From: DASZTU01 sp035493835
Lineage (GTDB): Bacteria; Pseudomonadota; Alphaproteobacteria; Rhizobiales; Devosiaceae
Assembly: GCA_035493835.1 (NCBI GenBank)
Contig: DATJHO010000008.1
Coordinates: 1 to 45,716 of the forward strand
DNA: 45,716 bases
Direction of reading: 5' to 3'
Position numbers and translations under genes: made by a program. The notes under the pieces were generated by a model. The model did no database searches and was not told where the DNA came from. It worked only from the letters and a program-made list of their open reading frames with translations. Positions 16,831-26,417 of this stretch are shown here, piece after piece; position 1 is the stretch's first letter; the number at the start of each line of letters is the position of its first letter.

Positions 16831-17970
16831 TCAAACCTCCACGTCTCCCGCGGTCGTTTCCGCCAGCAGGTCGCCGAAGAGCTGAATTCGCGGGGCGATG
16901 CTGCTGATGAGGATGTATTCGTCGAGCGTGTGAGCGCCCGCCCCATCGACCCCGAGGCCGTCTAGCGTCGGGGTACCTGATGCGGCGGCGAAATTCCCGT
17001 CGCTAGCGCCGCCGGCCTCCACGCCGACCAGATCAATGCCCGAGCGAGCGGCGAGCCGGCGGGCGTGGTCGAACAGCCGGTTCGCTGGGATATCAGGAAA
17101 AAACGGCGGCCGGTTGAGTCCACCCTCGACCTTGATCGTCACATCGGGATCATAGGGCTTGATGCTGCGGATCCGCGAAAGGATCAGATCGCCCTGATCC
17201 GGGCGCTTGAGGCGCACATCGACGGTGATGGCGCAGTTGCCGGCTATGGTATTGGGGCTCGATCCGCCCGCGATGGTGTTGACGCTGACGGTCAGCCCCT
17301 GTTCGAGATCGGTGAGGGCCTCAAGATCGAGCAATTGCCGGGCCATTTCGCGTATGGCGCTGCGGCCCTGCTCGAAATTGCTGCCCGAGTGGGCTGGCAC
17401 GCCCTGGGCGGTGATGGTGAAGCGGGCGATACCCTTGCGCCCGACGACGATCTTGCCGCCGTCGCGCGCCGGCTCGACCACGAAGGTCGCAAAAGCTCGC
17501 CGCGCCTCCGCTTCGATGATCGGGCGCGAGCCCGGGCTGCCGACCTCTTCGTCGGGGGAAAACAGAAACGTTACCGGATGGTTCGGCGCTCGGCCTGCGG
17601 CCGAAATATCGCGCCAGGCCTGCAAGGCGAGCAGGGCCGAGCCCTTCATGTCGTAGATGCCGGGACCGTATTGGCGGTCGCCATCGAGCCGCCATGGCAG
17701 GTCGCGCTCGAGGGTGCCCTTGGGATGGACGGTATCCATATGCGCCAGCACCAACAGGCCAGGCGCCTCGGTCTGGCGGCCGCCGCGAGCGAGGATCAGA
17801 TCGCCGAGACCCGGGGCACCCGGAAGGCGCTCGACTGCCAGGCCGGCCTGCTCTGCAGAGCGAGCGATGATCGCGCCCAGGCGATTGACCGCCTCGCTAT
17901 CCGCTGTGGGCGTTTCGATCTCGACCCAGCTCCGCAATTCCTGGAGATAGGCTTCGACGTCAGCGGTCAT
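16831..17970 (-). CDS. M20-family metallopeptidase/amidohydrolase (carboxypeptidase G2/ArgE-like)
   Basis: A 379-residue di-zinc hydrolase. Ligand motifs are LAHMDTVHPKG, YGPGIYDMKG, the catalytic pair in FSPDEEVGSPGS, and GAGAHTLDEY near the C-terminus. The dimerisation domain begins around GKIVVGRKGIARFTITAQGVPAHSG. Start ATG 17970 was chosen over the longer frame because TADVEAYLQELRSWVEIETPT is the usual N-terminus. It lies eight bases after the IclR gene on the same strand, so the two form a leftward operon. Removal of an N-acyl or N-carbamoyl group from an amino acid made by the divergently encoded hydantoinase is a reasonable inference. Confidence 0.88.
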   Translation of the reverse strand: MTADVEAYLQELRSWVEIETPTADSEAVNRLGAIIARSAEQAGLAVERLPGAPGLGDLILARGGRQTEAPGLLVLAHMDTVHPKGTLERDLPWRLDGDRQYGPGIYDMKGSALLALQAWRDISAAGRAPNHPVTFLFSPDEEVGSPGSRPIIEAEARRAFATFVVEPARDGGKIVVGRKGIARFTITAQGVPAHSGSNFEQGRSAIREMARQLLDLEALTDLEQGLTVSVNTIAGGSSPNTIAGNCAITVDVRLKRPDQGDLILSRIRSIKPYDPDVTIKVEGGLNRPPFFPDIPANRLFDHARRLAARSGIDLVGVEAGGASDGNFAAASGTPTLDGLGVDGAGAHTLDEYILISSIAPRIQLFGDLLAETTAGDVEV

Positions 17971-17978
17971 GGCAGCTC

Positions 17979-18770
17979 CTATTGTCGTTTCATGGCAAGC
18001 GAGATGGAGCGGGCGGCATCGACGACGATCGGGGCGAGTTCCGCTTCGACGCGGTCCAGTTGCCAGCGCGGCCACGGCACGGCGATGTTGATGGCCCCGG
18101 CGATGACATTGCGCTCATCGAAGACGGGGGCGGAAACGGAAATATCGCCGACGAACGCCTCCTGATTCGTGAGGCAATAGCCCTTCGCCCGAATGTCCGG
18201 CAGCGAGGCGATAATGGCCTGGGGGTCCGTTTCTGTGGTGCTGGTCCGCGCTTCCAGGCGGCTGTCGCTCAGGATCTGCCCAACGTCCTGCTCCGGCAGA
18301 TGCGCAAGGATCGCGCGCCCCGGGGCGGTGCAATAGATCGGCAGGCGCGAGCCGACGGACAGATCGACGCTGACCACGTGTCGGCTGGGATAGCGCAGCA
18401 CATAGACGACCTCGGTCCCCTCGCGCTCCGTCAAGTTCACCGTCTCCTCGCAGGTTTCGTTGACCTGCTCCAGGATCGGCTCGGCTACCTCGCGAATTTT
18501 GTTTGCCGCCAGGAACGAGGTGCCGAAGTCGAGCATGCGGGCGGAGAGGCTGTAGAGCCGCGTCTGAGGATCCTGCCGCAGATAACCCAATGACTTGAGC
18601 GTGAAGAGGACGCGCTGAGTCGCGTTCTTGTCGACGGCGCTGATGCGGGAGACATCGCCGAGGCTCAGCGCCTTACGCCCGACGTTGAAGGCGTTCAGCA
18701 CCGCGAAGGCCTTTTCCACCGATCCAAGAAAGCGGCCGCCGCCGGCATTCCGCGTCTGCTCTTCAGCCAT
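17979..18770 (-). CDS. IclR-family transcriptional regulator
   Basis: A 263-residue IclR protein. The N-terminal winged HTH is SVEKAFAVLNAFNVGRKALSLGDVSRISAVDKNATQRVLFTLKSLGYL (about 16-65), and the C-terminal ligand-binding domain includes YCTAPGRAILAHLPE, TDPQAIIASLPDIRAKGYCLTNQEAFVGDISVSAPVFD and a closing GAINIAVP segment. It lies divergent to the hydantoinase operon, about 165 bases away, and upstream of the M20 gene in its own operon. The large inverted repeat at 18884-18924 is its likely binding site. Whether it activates or represses cannot be told from the sequence. Confidence 0.92.
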   Translation of the reverse strand: MAEEQTRNAGGGRFLGSVEKAFAVLNAFNVGRKALSLGDVSRISAVDKNATQRVLFTLKSLGYLRQDPQTRLYSLSARMLDFGTSFLAANKIREVAEPILEQVNETCEETVNLTEREGTEVVYVLRYPSRHVVSVDLSVGSRLPIYCTAPGRAILAHLPEQDVGQILSDSRLEARTSTTETDPQAIIASLPDIRAKGYCLTNQEAFVGDISVSAPVFDERNVIAGAINIAVPWPRWQLDRVEAELAPIVVDAARSISLAMKRQ

Positions 18771-18857
18771 TTTTAGTGCTGTTCCTGTCGGCCGCCATCA
18801 TCGCCCGAAATCTCCGCCGCCTTCACACCTGTCGCTGGACGCTTGTGTATTAGGCAC

Positions 18858-18885
18858 TTGACAGTTGTAGCCTAAATTTTATCCT
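18858..18885 (+). promoter_or_regulatory. Predicted promoter of the hydantoinase operon
   Basis: A perfect -35 box TTGACA (18858-18863) is followed after 16 bases by TATCCT (18880-18885) as -10. Transcription would begin near 18892, inside the left arm of the inverted repeat, so a bound regulator could block initiation or early elongation. Confidence 0.6.
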
Positions 18886-18924
18886 GTGTCTCTATGCGAT
18901 AGTTCATGTCGCATAGTGACACAG
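18884..18924. promoter_or_regulatory. Large inverted repeat, probable IclR operator
   Basis: The left arm CTGTGTCTCTATGCGA (18884-18899) and right arm TCGCATAGTGACACAG (18909-18924) are inverted repeats matching at 15 of 16 positions, with a 9-base spacer. It overlaps the predicted -10/+1 region and lies just before the favoured hydantoinase start (18936). It is longer than the usual ~15-base IclR palindrome, so binding of two dimers is possible. The regulator assignment rests on proximity. Confidence 0.7.
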
Positions 18925-18935
18925 AGGGGTCCGGG

Positions 18936-21900
18936 ATGGAGTTTGTCGGCAAGTGCCGCGTCGGGTTCGATATCGGCGGAACATTTACGGATTTCGTCCT
19001 GCTCGATCCCGAAACCGGGAGCCTTCATGTCCATAAGGCGCTGACCACTTCCGCCGACCCTGCAGCCGGTTCGATCGCCGGGCTAGAAGAACTCATCGCG
19101 AAAGCCGGCAAGAGCTTCGCCGATGTCGAGGTGATGGTGCACGGCACCACGATCGTGACCAATGCGGTCATCGAGCGGCGCGGCGCTCGGACGGCACTGC
19201 TGACTACCAAGGGCTTCGCCGACATCATCGAGATGGCCACCGAGCAGCGCTACGATGCTCACGACCTGTTCCTGAAATTTCCCGAGCCGTTGGTCGAACG
19301 CGGCCTTCGCTTCGAGATCGATGAGCGGATTTCGGCGAAGGGCGACGTGGTGCGCACCATCTCCGAGGAGGAAGTGCGGCGCATGATCGCCGCCGCCGTC
19401 GATGCCGGAGCCAAGGCGCTGGCGGTGTCTTTTCTTCATTCCTACAAGAACGACACGCATGAGCGGCTCGTCGCCGCCGTCGCGGCCCGGCATTTCCCGG
19501 GCCTCCTGGTATCGCTCTCCTCCGAGGTCTGCGCCGAGGTCCGCGAGTATGAGCGCACGACCACGACGACCGCCAATGCCTATGTAATGCCGCTGATCGA
19601 CCCTTATGTGCGCAGGATCGAAGGCGCGCTGGCGGAGCGCGGGTTCACCGGCTCGCTTTACCTGATGCAGTCGTCCGGGCAGCTGGCGTCGCCCGACATG
19701 GCGCGGCGCTTTCCCATCCGGCTGCTCGAATCCGGGCCGGCGGGTGGGGCGATCGCCGCGAGCTATTTCGGCAAGTCCGCCGGTTTCGACGATGTCATCG
19801 CCTTCGATATGGGTGGCACCACCGCCAAGGTCTGCGTCATCGAGAACGGCCATGCCGACGTGGCGCCGATGATGGAGGCGGCGCGCGAGCATCGCTTCAA
19901 GCGCGGTAGCGGCCTGCCGATTCGTTCGCCGGTGATCGACATGATCGAGATCGGCGCGGGCGGCGGCAGCATTTCGCAATTCGACGAACTCGGCCTGCTG
20001 AAGGTCGGGCCGCGCAGCGCCGGATCTTTCCCCGGCCCTGCGTGCTATGGGCGCGGCGGCACCGAGCCGACCGTGACCGACTCGAACCTCGTTCTCGGCT
20101 ATCTCGACGCCAAATCCTTCCTGGGCGGCCGGCTGCAGCTCGACCGTGCTGCCACCGACCGGGCTTTTGCGCCCATCTCGGCGAGGCTCGGTGGCGACGC
20201 GGTCGCCGCCGCCTGGGGCGTCTTTGCCGTGGTCTGCGAGAACATGGCGGGGGCTGCGCGCGCTCATATCGTGGAGCGCGGCCGCGATCCGCGCGGCTAC
20301 GCCATGGTGGCGTTCGGCGGCGCCGGACCGGCCCATGCCATCCGGGTCGCCAAATCGCTGGGCGTGGGACGGGTGATCGTTCCCCAGGCATCGGGCGCCG
20401 CTTCCGCGCTCGGCTTTCTCGGCGGCAGGGTAGGTCATGAGGCCGTGCGCTCGGCCCCGAGCCTCCTCAACCGACTGGATTGGCCGGAGGTCAACGATCT
20501 CATCGGCGAACTGGAAGCGGATGGCCGCCTGTTGGTCATGGCAGCGGGCGTCGCGGCCGAGGATATCGAGATCCAGCGCCGGGTGGAGCTGAGGCTTGCT
20601 GGACAGGTGCACAACCTGCAGGTGGCCGTCCCGGGCGGCGGTCTCAACGCCGCGTCGGCCGAGGCCATCCTCTCGGCTTTCGCCACCGAGTATCGCAGGC
20701 TTTATGCACGCGAGCCGAGCGGCGCCGAGGTCGAAGTCATCAGCTGGCGAATCACCGCGCTGGGGCCAGATCCAAAACTCGCGGTCGGCTCGCTCGCCGC
20801 CACCAGCCAGGCCGGGCAGGCGCTCAAGGGCCGACGTCCGGTTTGGTTCCCGGAAACGGAAGGTTTTACCGACACACCGGTCTATGACCGCTATGCCCTG
20901 CGTGCCGGCGACCGGTTCACGGGTCCGCTGGTGATCGAGGAGAACGAATCCACCACCATCGTGCCGCCGGGCGACCAGGTCAGCGTCGACGCGTCGGGTA
21001 ATCTGATTGTCGAGCTCGACGCCAGTGCGGGGGCGGTTCGCCGGCGGGCCAGCGACCTGCCGCTGACGCTGGAGGAACTCGAGGCCGATCCCGTCGGGCT
21101 CGAGATCATGTGGAGCCGGCTGATCAGCATCTCCGAGGAGTCATGGCTCACGGTCATCCGCACCGCCTTTTCGCTGATCATCGGGGAGATGCAGGATTTC
21201 GGCTGTGAGATCCTCGATGCCGAAGGTCGGTCGCTGGCGCATTCGCCGCGCGCCATGCCCGTGTTCAATATCACCCTGATGTCGGCGGTGCAGTCGTTGC
21301 TGGAGGTGTTTCCGGCCGAAACGCTCGTACCCGGCGACGTGCTGGTCACCAACGACCCCTGGATGTGCGCCGGGCATCTGTTCGACGTCGGAATTGTCAC
21401 GCCGGTGTTCCGCAAGGGCAAAGTCGTCGCGCTCATCGGTTCGATCGGCCATGTCAGCGACATCGGCGGCACGAAGGACCGCATGCGGGCGCGCGAGATC
21501 TACGAAGAAGGCATCCAGATCCCGCCGATGAAGCTCTATCGGGCCGGCGCGCCGAACGAGGATCTGTTCGCGATCCTCAAGAAGAACGTACGCAACTCTG
21601 CGCAGGTCGTCGGCGACATCGAGGCGCTGATCGCCGCCAATGCGGTGGGCGCGCGGCGGCTCGAGGCCTATCTCGAGGAATACCAGCTCGATGATCTGCG
21701 CGTGCTCGCTTCGGTGATCCAGAGCCGCGCAGAACAGGCGATGCGCGAGGCCATTCGTGCCGTGCCGGATGGCGTCTACCGCAGCGAAGTCGAGCCGCTC
21801 AGCAATGGCGTTCGCCACACCTTCCCGGTGAAGATCACCGTCGCCGGCGACAGCATCGAGGTCGACTATGAGGGTGCGCCGCCGGAGTTGGCCCAGGGCG

Positions 21901-22817
21901 GCCTCAACTCGACGCTCAACTTCACCCAGGCCAAGACGTTCTATGCGCTCAAATGCGTGCTGACCCCGCAGGTCCGGGCGTCCGCCGGCTGCTATCGGGC
22001 CCTGACGGTCAAGGCACCCGAAGGTTCGATCCTCAACTGCACGCATGAAGCCTCGGTTGGCCTGAGGCATCTCACCGGCTCTTACCTGATGGGCAACATC
22101 TTCCAGGCGCTGGAAGACGCACTACCTGAGCGCGTACAGGCCTATAGCGGCCTGCCGGCAATCGTCCATTTCTTCGGCAAGGACGAGACCGGGCGGACGT
22201 ATAGTGATCACCTTTACCTGGGCGGCGGCCAGGGTGGTTCGGCGAACGCCGACGGCAAGTCGGCGGTGCTCTGGCCCACCAGCGCTTCCAACGGTTCGGT
22301 CGAAGTGCTCGAAACGCGGGCGCCGGTGCTGGTGCTTGAAAAGAGTTTCGTCAAGGACAGCGCCGGGGCAGGGCGCTACCGCGCCGGACTGGGGCAGCGC
22401 CTGCGTGCCCGCCGACTGGACAGCACCGGCCCGCGCGTAATGATCAACTCCTATCCCGAGGGCGTCGGCTTCGAGCCCACCGGCATGCATGGCGGGCAGC
22501 CGGGGACCGGCGCTCACTTCGTGATGACCGACGGCCGTGGCGTGGTGGTCAAGAATTATGGCAGCGGCTCGGTCGATACGCTGACCGATGCCGGCCAGAT
22601 CGTCGAGATTACCGTGGGCGGCGGCGCCGGCTACGGGCATCCGCTCGATCGCCCGCTCGCCGAGCTGCTGAAGGATATCGATGACGGTTACGTCAGCAAG
22701 GCGCAGGCCCAGGAGATCTACGGCCTCGTCTTCGACGCCGACGGCACCATCGATCCAGAGGCGACCGGCACTCGGCGGCGAAAGCTGGCCGAAGCACTTT
22801 CGAACACCGAAGCCTGA
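18936..22817 (+). CDS. Fused hydantoinase A/B (5-oxoprolinase OplAH-like, ATP-dependent)
   Basis: About 1293 residues, the usual size of OplAH. The HyuA half has the ASKHA nucleotide loop GFDIGGTFTDFVLLD (residues 10-24), HGTTIVTNAVIERRGA, DMGGTTAKVCVIE, and GGGSISQFD. The HyuB half starts near residue 716 (DPVGLEIMWSRLISISEE) with TNDPWMCAGHLFDVG, GLNSTLNFTQAKT and GGGAGYGHPLDRP. It should open a five-membered ring amide such as 5-oxoproline or a hydantoin with ATP. ATG 18936, preceded by GAGGGG, is preferred over in-frame ATG 18906, because 18906 lies inside the inverted repeat. It heads a seven-gene operon including a Dpp-type importer. Confidence 0.93.
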   Translation: MEFVGKCRVGFDIGGTFTDFVLLDPETGSLHVHKALTTSADPAAGSIAGLEELIAKAGKSFADVEVMVHGTTIVTNAVIERRGARTALLTTKGFADIIEMATEQRYDAHDLFLKFPEPLVERGLRFEIDERISAKGDVVRTISEEEVRRMIAAAVDAGAKALAVSFLHSYKNDTHERLVAAVAARHFPGLLVSLSSEVCAEVREYERTTTTTANAYVMPLIDPYVRRIEGALAERGFTGSLYLMQSSGQLASPDMARRFPIRLLESGPAGGAIAASYFGKSAGFDDVIAFDMGGTTAKVCVIENGHADVAPMMEAAREHRFKRGSGLPIRSPVIDMIEIGAGGGSISQFDELGLLKVGPRSAGSFPGPACYGRGGTEPTVTDSNLVLGYLDAKSFLGGRLQLDRAATDRAFAPISARLGGDAVAAAWGVFAVVCENMAGAARAHIVERGRDPRGYAMVAFGGAGPAHAIRVAKSLGVGRVIVPQASGAASALGFLGGRVGHEAVRSAPSLLNRLDWPEVNDLIGELEADGRLLVMAAGVAAEDIEIQRRVELRLAGQVHNLQVAVPGGGLNAASAEAILSAFATEYRRLYAREPSGAEVEVISWRITALGPDPKLAVGSLAATSQAGQALKGRRPVWFPETEGFTDTPVYDRYALRAGDRFTGPLVIEENESTTIVPPGDQVSVDASGNLIVELDASAGAVRRRASDLPLTLEELEADPVGLEIMWSRLISISEESWLTVIRTAFSLIIGEMQDFGCEILDAEGRSLAHSPRAMPVFNITLMSAVQSLLEVFPAETLVPGDVLVTNDPWMCAGHLFDVGIVTPVFRKGKVVALIGSIGHVSDIGGTKDRMRAREIYEEGIQIPPMKLYRAGAPNEDLFAILKKNVRNSAQVVGDIEALIAANAVGARRLEAYLEEYQLDDLRVLASVIQSRAEQAMREAIRAVPDGVYRSEVEPLSNGVRHTFPVKITVAGDSIEVDYEGAPPELAQGGLNSTLNFTQAKTFYALKCVLTPQVRASAGCYRALTVKAPEGSILNCTHEASVGLRHLTGSYLMGNIFQALEDALPERVQAYSGLPAIVHFFGKDETGRTYSDHLYLGGGQGGSANADGKSAVLWPTSASNGSVEVLETRAPVLVLEKSFVKDSAGAGRYRAGLGQRLRARRLDSTGPRVMINSYPEGVGFEPTGMHGGQPGTGAHFVMTDGRGVVVKNYGSGSVDTLTDAGQIVEITVGGGAGYGHPLDRPLAELLKDIDDGYVSKAQAQEIYGLVFDADGTIDPEATGTRRRKLAEALSNTEA

Positions 22818-22855
22818 ACCCCGCGACGGGCACTCCCTCGCAAAAGGAGCATCGT

Positions 22856-24454
22856 ATGTCACTACGCAAGACTGCCGTTCGGACGTTTCTGGCACTGCTG
22901 TGCGGGGCTTCGACATTGGCGCTGCTGGCGCAACCGAGCGCAGCATTCGAGGTCGTGGGCGGCAAGAAATACCTGGTCTGGGGTGGCCGCACCCCGCCGA
23001 GCAATTTCGACCCGGCGCAAAAATTCGATGCACCGCACCACGTCTTCGACTCCGCGATCTATGAGCCGCTGGTGAAGTACGCGGGCGACCCCGCCAAGAT
23101 CGTGCCATGGCTCGCCGCGAGCTGGACCGAGAGCCCCGATGCCAAGGTGTGGACCTTCAAGCTCGACCCGCGGGCAAAATTCCAGAATGGCGACCCGGTC
23201 GATGCGGCGGCGGTGAAATATTCCTTCGTGCGTCAATTGGCGATCAACAAGGGCGTCGCCTGGATGCTGTCGCCGATCCTCAAGCCGGACAGCATCACCG
23301 TCGTTGACCCCACCACCATCAAGTTCACGCTCGACCAGCCGTCGCCGAGCTTCATCGGCTATGTGCCGTGGTGGATGATCGTGAACCCCAAGCAGATCAC
23401 TCCCAACGTCGTGAACAATGACGAGGGACAGGCCTGGATGATGTCGCATACGGCGGGCAGCGGCCCGTTCGACGTCAAGGCGTTCCAGCAGGATGCGGTC
23501 TATCAGCTGCAGGCGGTCGACAATTACTGGAAGGGCTGGCCGGAGGGCGACAAGCATCTCGGCGGCGTCATCTACCAGGTCATCCGCGAGCCCTCGGCGC
23601 AGCGCACAGCGCTGATGACCAAGCATGCCGACATGGTCGAGGGACTGACCACGTCCGACTATCAGCAACTCGCCAAGATGCCCGGCATCACCATCGAGAA
23701 CAATGTCGGCGCCGCCCAATTCGCCATCAAGTTCAACTACACCAAAGGCCCGACGGCGGACGTGAACCTGCGCAAGGCCATTGCCTACGCGCTCGATTAT
23801 TCCGCGCTGCCCGATCTCTATGCCGGCGACGCCAAGCTGATGACGAGCCCGTTCCCGAGCGCCATCGAGGGGCATGTCGACGTGCCCGATTTCCCGCACC
23901 AGGACCTGGCGAAGGCCAAGGAATACCTCGCCAAGACCAAGTGGGCCAATGGCGGCTTGACGCTGGAATATGTTTCGCAGCAGGGCAATGACGAGACCCG
24001 TCGCGTCGGGCTGATCCTCCTCTCGAGCCTGCAGCCGCTCGGCATCACCGTAAAACTGACGCCGCTACTCTGGGCCAACATGGTCGCCAATGCCGAGAGC
24101 CCCGACACGGCGGCGAACATGACCGGCCTGTTCATGGCGACCTACACTGCCGATCCCGATGCCGAGGCCTCGCAATACGACAAGAGCGCCTGGGGCCAAT
24201 GGTTCGGCGTCAGCCACTATGACGATCCGGCAGTGTTCGACCTCATCCAGAAGGGCAAGACGACGGCCGACTGGAACGCGAGGGCGCCGATTTATGCGGA
24301 GATCCAGAAGCGGCTGACGGCCGATCAGCCGGAGGTTTTCGGCTACGTGCCGAACGTCCGCCTCGCCCACCGCGACTATGTGAAGGGCTACCAGTACGAT
24401 CCGATCGAGATGAGCGGCTTTGCCGATTTCGGCGCGCTCTGGATCGATCAGTAG
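22856..24454 (+). CDS. Dipeptide/oligopeptide-type ABC transporter substrate-binding protein
   Basis: Solute-binding protein family 5, 532 residues, with a Sec signal peptide (RTFLALLCGASTLALLAQPSAAF, cleavage near residue 31). Landmarks are PPSNFDPAQ, VFDSAIYEPLVKY, LAASWTESPDAKVWTFKLDPRAKFQNGDPV, AGSGPFDVKAF, LRKAIAYALDYSAL and ADPDAEASQYDKSAWGQW. The start follows AAAGGAG. It is only loosely similar to the binding protein at 7127, so this importer probably serves a different ligand. Ring amides handled by the preceding hydantoinase, or their N-acyl relatives, are the obvious guess. Confidence 0.9.
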   Translation: MSLRKTAVRTFLALLCGASTLALLAQPSAAFEVVGGKKYLVWGGRTPPSNFDPAQKFDAPHHVFDSAIYEPLVKYAGDPAKIVPWLAASWTESPDAKVWTFKLDPRAKFQNGDPVDAAAVKYSFVRQLAINKGVAWMLSPILKPDSITVVDPTTIKFTLDQPSPSFIGYVPWWMIVNPKQITPNVVNNDEGQAWMMSHTAGSGPFDVKAFQQDAVYQLQAVDNYWKGWPEGDKHLGGVIYQVIREPSAQRTALMTKHADMVEGLTTSDYQQLAKMPGITIENNVGAAQFAIKFNYTKGPTADVNLRKAIAYALDYSALPDLYAGDAKLMTSPFPSAIEGHVDVPDFPHQDLAKAKEYLAKTKWANGGLTLEYVSQQGNDETRRVGLILLSSLQPLGITVKLTPLLWANMVANAESPDTAANMTGLFMATYTADPDAEASQYDKSAWGQWFGVSHYDDPAVFDLIQKGKTTADWNARAPIYAEIQKRLTADQPEVFGYVPNVRLAHRDYVKGYQYDPIEMSGFADFGALWIDQ

Positions 24455-24484
24455 CCCTTTGCAGATCGTGGCCCGGAGAAGTTC

Positions 24485-25492
24485 GTGATCCTCTATCTCG
24501 CCAGACGAATAGTGGTGTTGTGCACGATGCTCTTCGGGCTGCTCTGCATCACGTTCGTCATCGCCAATGTGGCGCCCGGCGATCCGGCGGCCCTCGCCGC
24601 CGGACCCAACGCCACCGCCTCGATGGTTGCTACCATTCGGGCGGAATACGGGCTCGATAAGCCGCTACCGCAGCAATTCCTGACCTACGTTTCCTCCATC
24701 TTCCACGGCGATCTCGGGACCTCGATCTCGACCACCCTGCCGGTGACCGAACAGATCGCCGTCGCGCTGCCCAACACCATCGAGCTGGTGCTGTTTGCCA
24801 CGGCCTTCGCCGTCGTACTGGGCCTCCTGCTCGGCGTGCTGTCGGCGGTCTGGCGCGACACGGCGATCGATCACGCGGTCCGCATCTTCTCGGTGTCCGG
24901 GATCGCACTGCCGATGTTCTGGTTCGGGCTGCTGCTGCAACTGGTGTTTGCCGTGCAGCTCGGCTGGCTACCGGTCAGCGGCCGGCTCGGGCTGGTCACC
25001 GTGCCGCCCGATCCCATCACCCATCTGCTCATCATCGACTCGCTGCTGCGGGGACAGTGGGGCACGGCCTGGGAGGCCTTCACCTACCTCATTATGCCGG
25101 CCCTGGTGCTCGCCTTCCCCTGCCTTGCATCCATCTGCCGGGTTGCCCGGGCGGAGATGATCGAGACTCTGTCGTCTGATTATGTGCTCGGCGCCCGCGC
25201 GCAGGGTCTCGGACTGTTCAGCATCCAGATCCGGCACGCGCTGCGCAATGCGATGCTTCCGGTGCTGGCAGTGATCGGCCTGCACTATGGCTGGACGCTC
25301 GGCGGCACGGCGCTGGTCGAGACTGTATTCGATTGGCCGGGGCTTGGCCTCTTGGCGGTGAATTCGGCTCTCATGGCGGATTTCAAGCCCGTTCTCGCCG
25401 TCACGCTAATCATCGGCTTCAACGTCATGCTCGCCAATTTCATCGTCGATATGACCTACGCCTGGCTCGACCCGCGTCTCAGAAGGCAGTGA
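24485..25492 (+). CDS. ABC transporter permease, DppB type
   Basis: A 335-residue inner-membrane permease of the second Dpp-type importer, with a GTG start at 24485. The N-terminal helix ILYLARRIVVLCTMLFGLLCITFVIANVAPGDPAALAAG and the segment YGLDKPLPQQFLTYVSSIFHGDLGTSI are the DppB hallmark. The EAA coupling loop is LGARAQGLGLFSIQIRHALRNAMLPVLAVIG and the C-terminus YAWLDPRLRRQ is typical. The next gene begins four bases after the stop. Confidence 0.92.
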   Translation: MILYLARRIVVLCTMLFGLLCITFVIANVAPGDPAALAAGPNATASMVATIRAEYGLDKPLPQQFLTYVSSIFHGDLGTSISTTLPVTEQIAVALPNTIELVLFATAFAVVLGLLLGVLSAVWRDTAIDHAVRIFSVSGIALPMFWFGLLLQLVFAVQLGWLPVSGRLGLVTVPPDPITHLLIIDSLLRGQWGTAWEAFTYLIMPALVLAFPCLASICRVARAEMIETLSSDYVLGARAQGLGLFSIQIRHALRNAMLPVLAVIGLHYGWTLGGTALVETVFDWPGLGLLAVNSALMADFKPVLAVTLIIGFNVMLANFIVDMTYAWLDPRLRRQ

Positions 25493-25496
25493 CATC

Positions 25497-26417
25497 ATGA
25501 GCTTTCCCGAGGCCAGTTCGATCGATCCAGCGGCAGTCGCCCCCAGCCCCGCCTCGCACGGCGCACGCCGGGAAATCCAGCGGGCGGTATGGCTGTTGTC
25601 GCGCAGCTTCTCCTCGATGCTGGGCCTGGGAATCGTGGTGGCGTTCCTGGTGTTCGCCGTTTTCGGCTACTGGCTCGTGCCCTATCCGGGAGCCGCGACC
25701 GGCAATGTCGATATGACCCATGTGCTCGAGGCGCCGAGCTGGGCGCATTGGTTCGGCACCGACGATGTCGGTAATGACCTGCTCTCGCGCGTGATCATCG
25801 GCACCCGCATCTCGCTGCAGGTCGGCCTGACGATAACGATCGGCGCCGCGCTGATCGGGGTGCCGCTCGGCCTGCTCTCGGGGTATCTCGGCGGCTGGGT
25901 TCGCAGCGTCATCATGGCTTTCGCCGATCTCTTCCTGTCGGTTCCGAGCCTCGTGCTGGCGATTGCCATCGTCGCGGTACTTGGCCCTGGCGTGACCAAT
26001 GTCACCGTCGCCCTCCTCGTGGTGTGGTGGCCGGGCTATGTCCGATTGATCGACAGCAAGACACTGGCCCTGAGCGAGGAGCCTTTCGTCGAGGCGGCGC
26101 GGGCGCTGGGCGCTGGCACGCCGCGCATCATCTTCCGCTATATCCTGCCCAATTGCGCCTCGCCGCTGATCGTCAAGGCGAGCATGGACATGGGGGCGGC
26201 GATCCTGGCCGCAGCGGGTCTCGGCTTCATCGGCCTCGGCGCCAAGGCACCCTCGCCGGAATGGGGAACGATGCTCAGCGTGGCGCGCGGATACCTGCCG
26301 CAGTGGTGGTGGTATGCGGTGTTTCCCGGCCTCGCCATCTATCTGAGCGTGCTCGGCTTCAACCTCCTCGGAGATGGTCTGCGCGATATCTTCGATCCAA
26401 GGACCACGTCGCAGTGA
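25497..26417 (+). CDS. ABC transporter permease, DppC type
   Basis: A 306-residue inner-membrane permease, partner of the preceding DppB-type subunit. After a soluble N-terminus rich in Ala, Pro and Ser come the first helix (MLGLGIVVAFLVFAVFGYWLVPYPG), HWFGTDDVGNDLLSRVIIGTRISLQVG (the H.FGTD..G.D DppC motif) and the coupling loop VEAARALGAGTPRIIFRYILPNCASPL. The C-terminus NLLGDGLRDIFDPRTTSQ is typical. The stop codon overlaps the GTG of the ATPase gene. Confidence 0.92.
   Translation: MSFPEASSIDPAAVAPSPASHGARREIQRAVWLLSRSFSSMLGLGIVVAFLVFAVFGYWLVPYPGAATGNVDMTHVLEAPSWAHWFGTDDVGNDLLSRVIIGTRISLQVGLTITIGAALIGVPLGLLSGYLGGWVRSVIMAFADLFLSVPSLVLAIAIVAVLGPGVTNVTVALLVVWWPGYVRLIDSKTLALSEEPFVEAARALGAGTPRIIFRYILPNCASPLIVKASMDMGAAILAAAGLGFIGLGAKAPSPEWGTMLSVARGYLPQWWWYAVFPGLAIYLSVLGFNLLGDGLRDIFDPRTTSQ

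Noticed and set aside
18906..18935. ATG 18906 as hydantoinase start
   Set aside because: It lies in the spacer of the inverted repeat and lacks a ribosome-binding site, while ATG 18936 has GAGGGG at a suitable distance.
19083..20612. Antisense frame inside the hydantoinase gene
   Set aside because: Composition is that of a GC-skewed shadow; the hydantoinase motifs on the plus strand are decisive.
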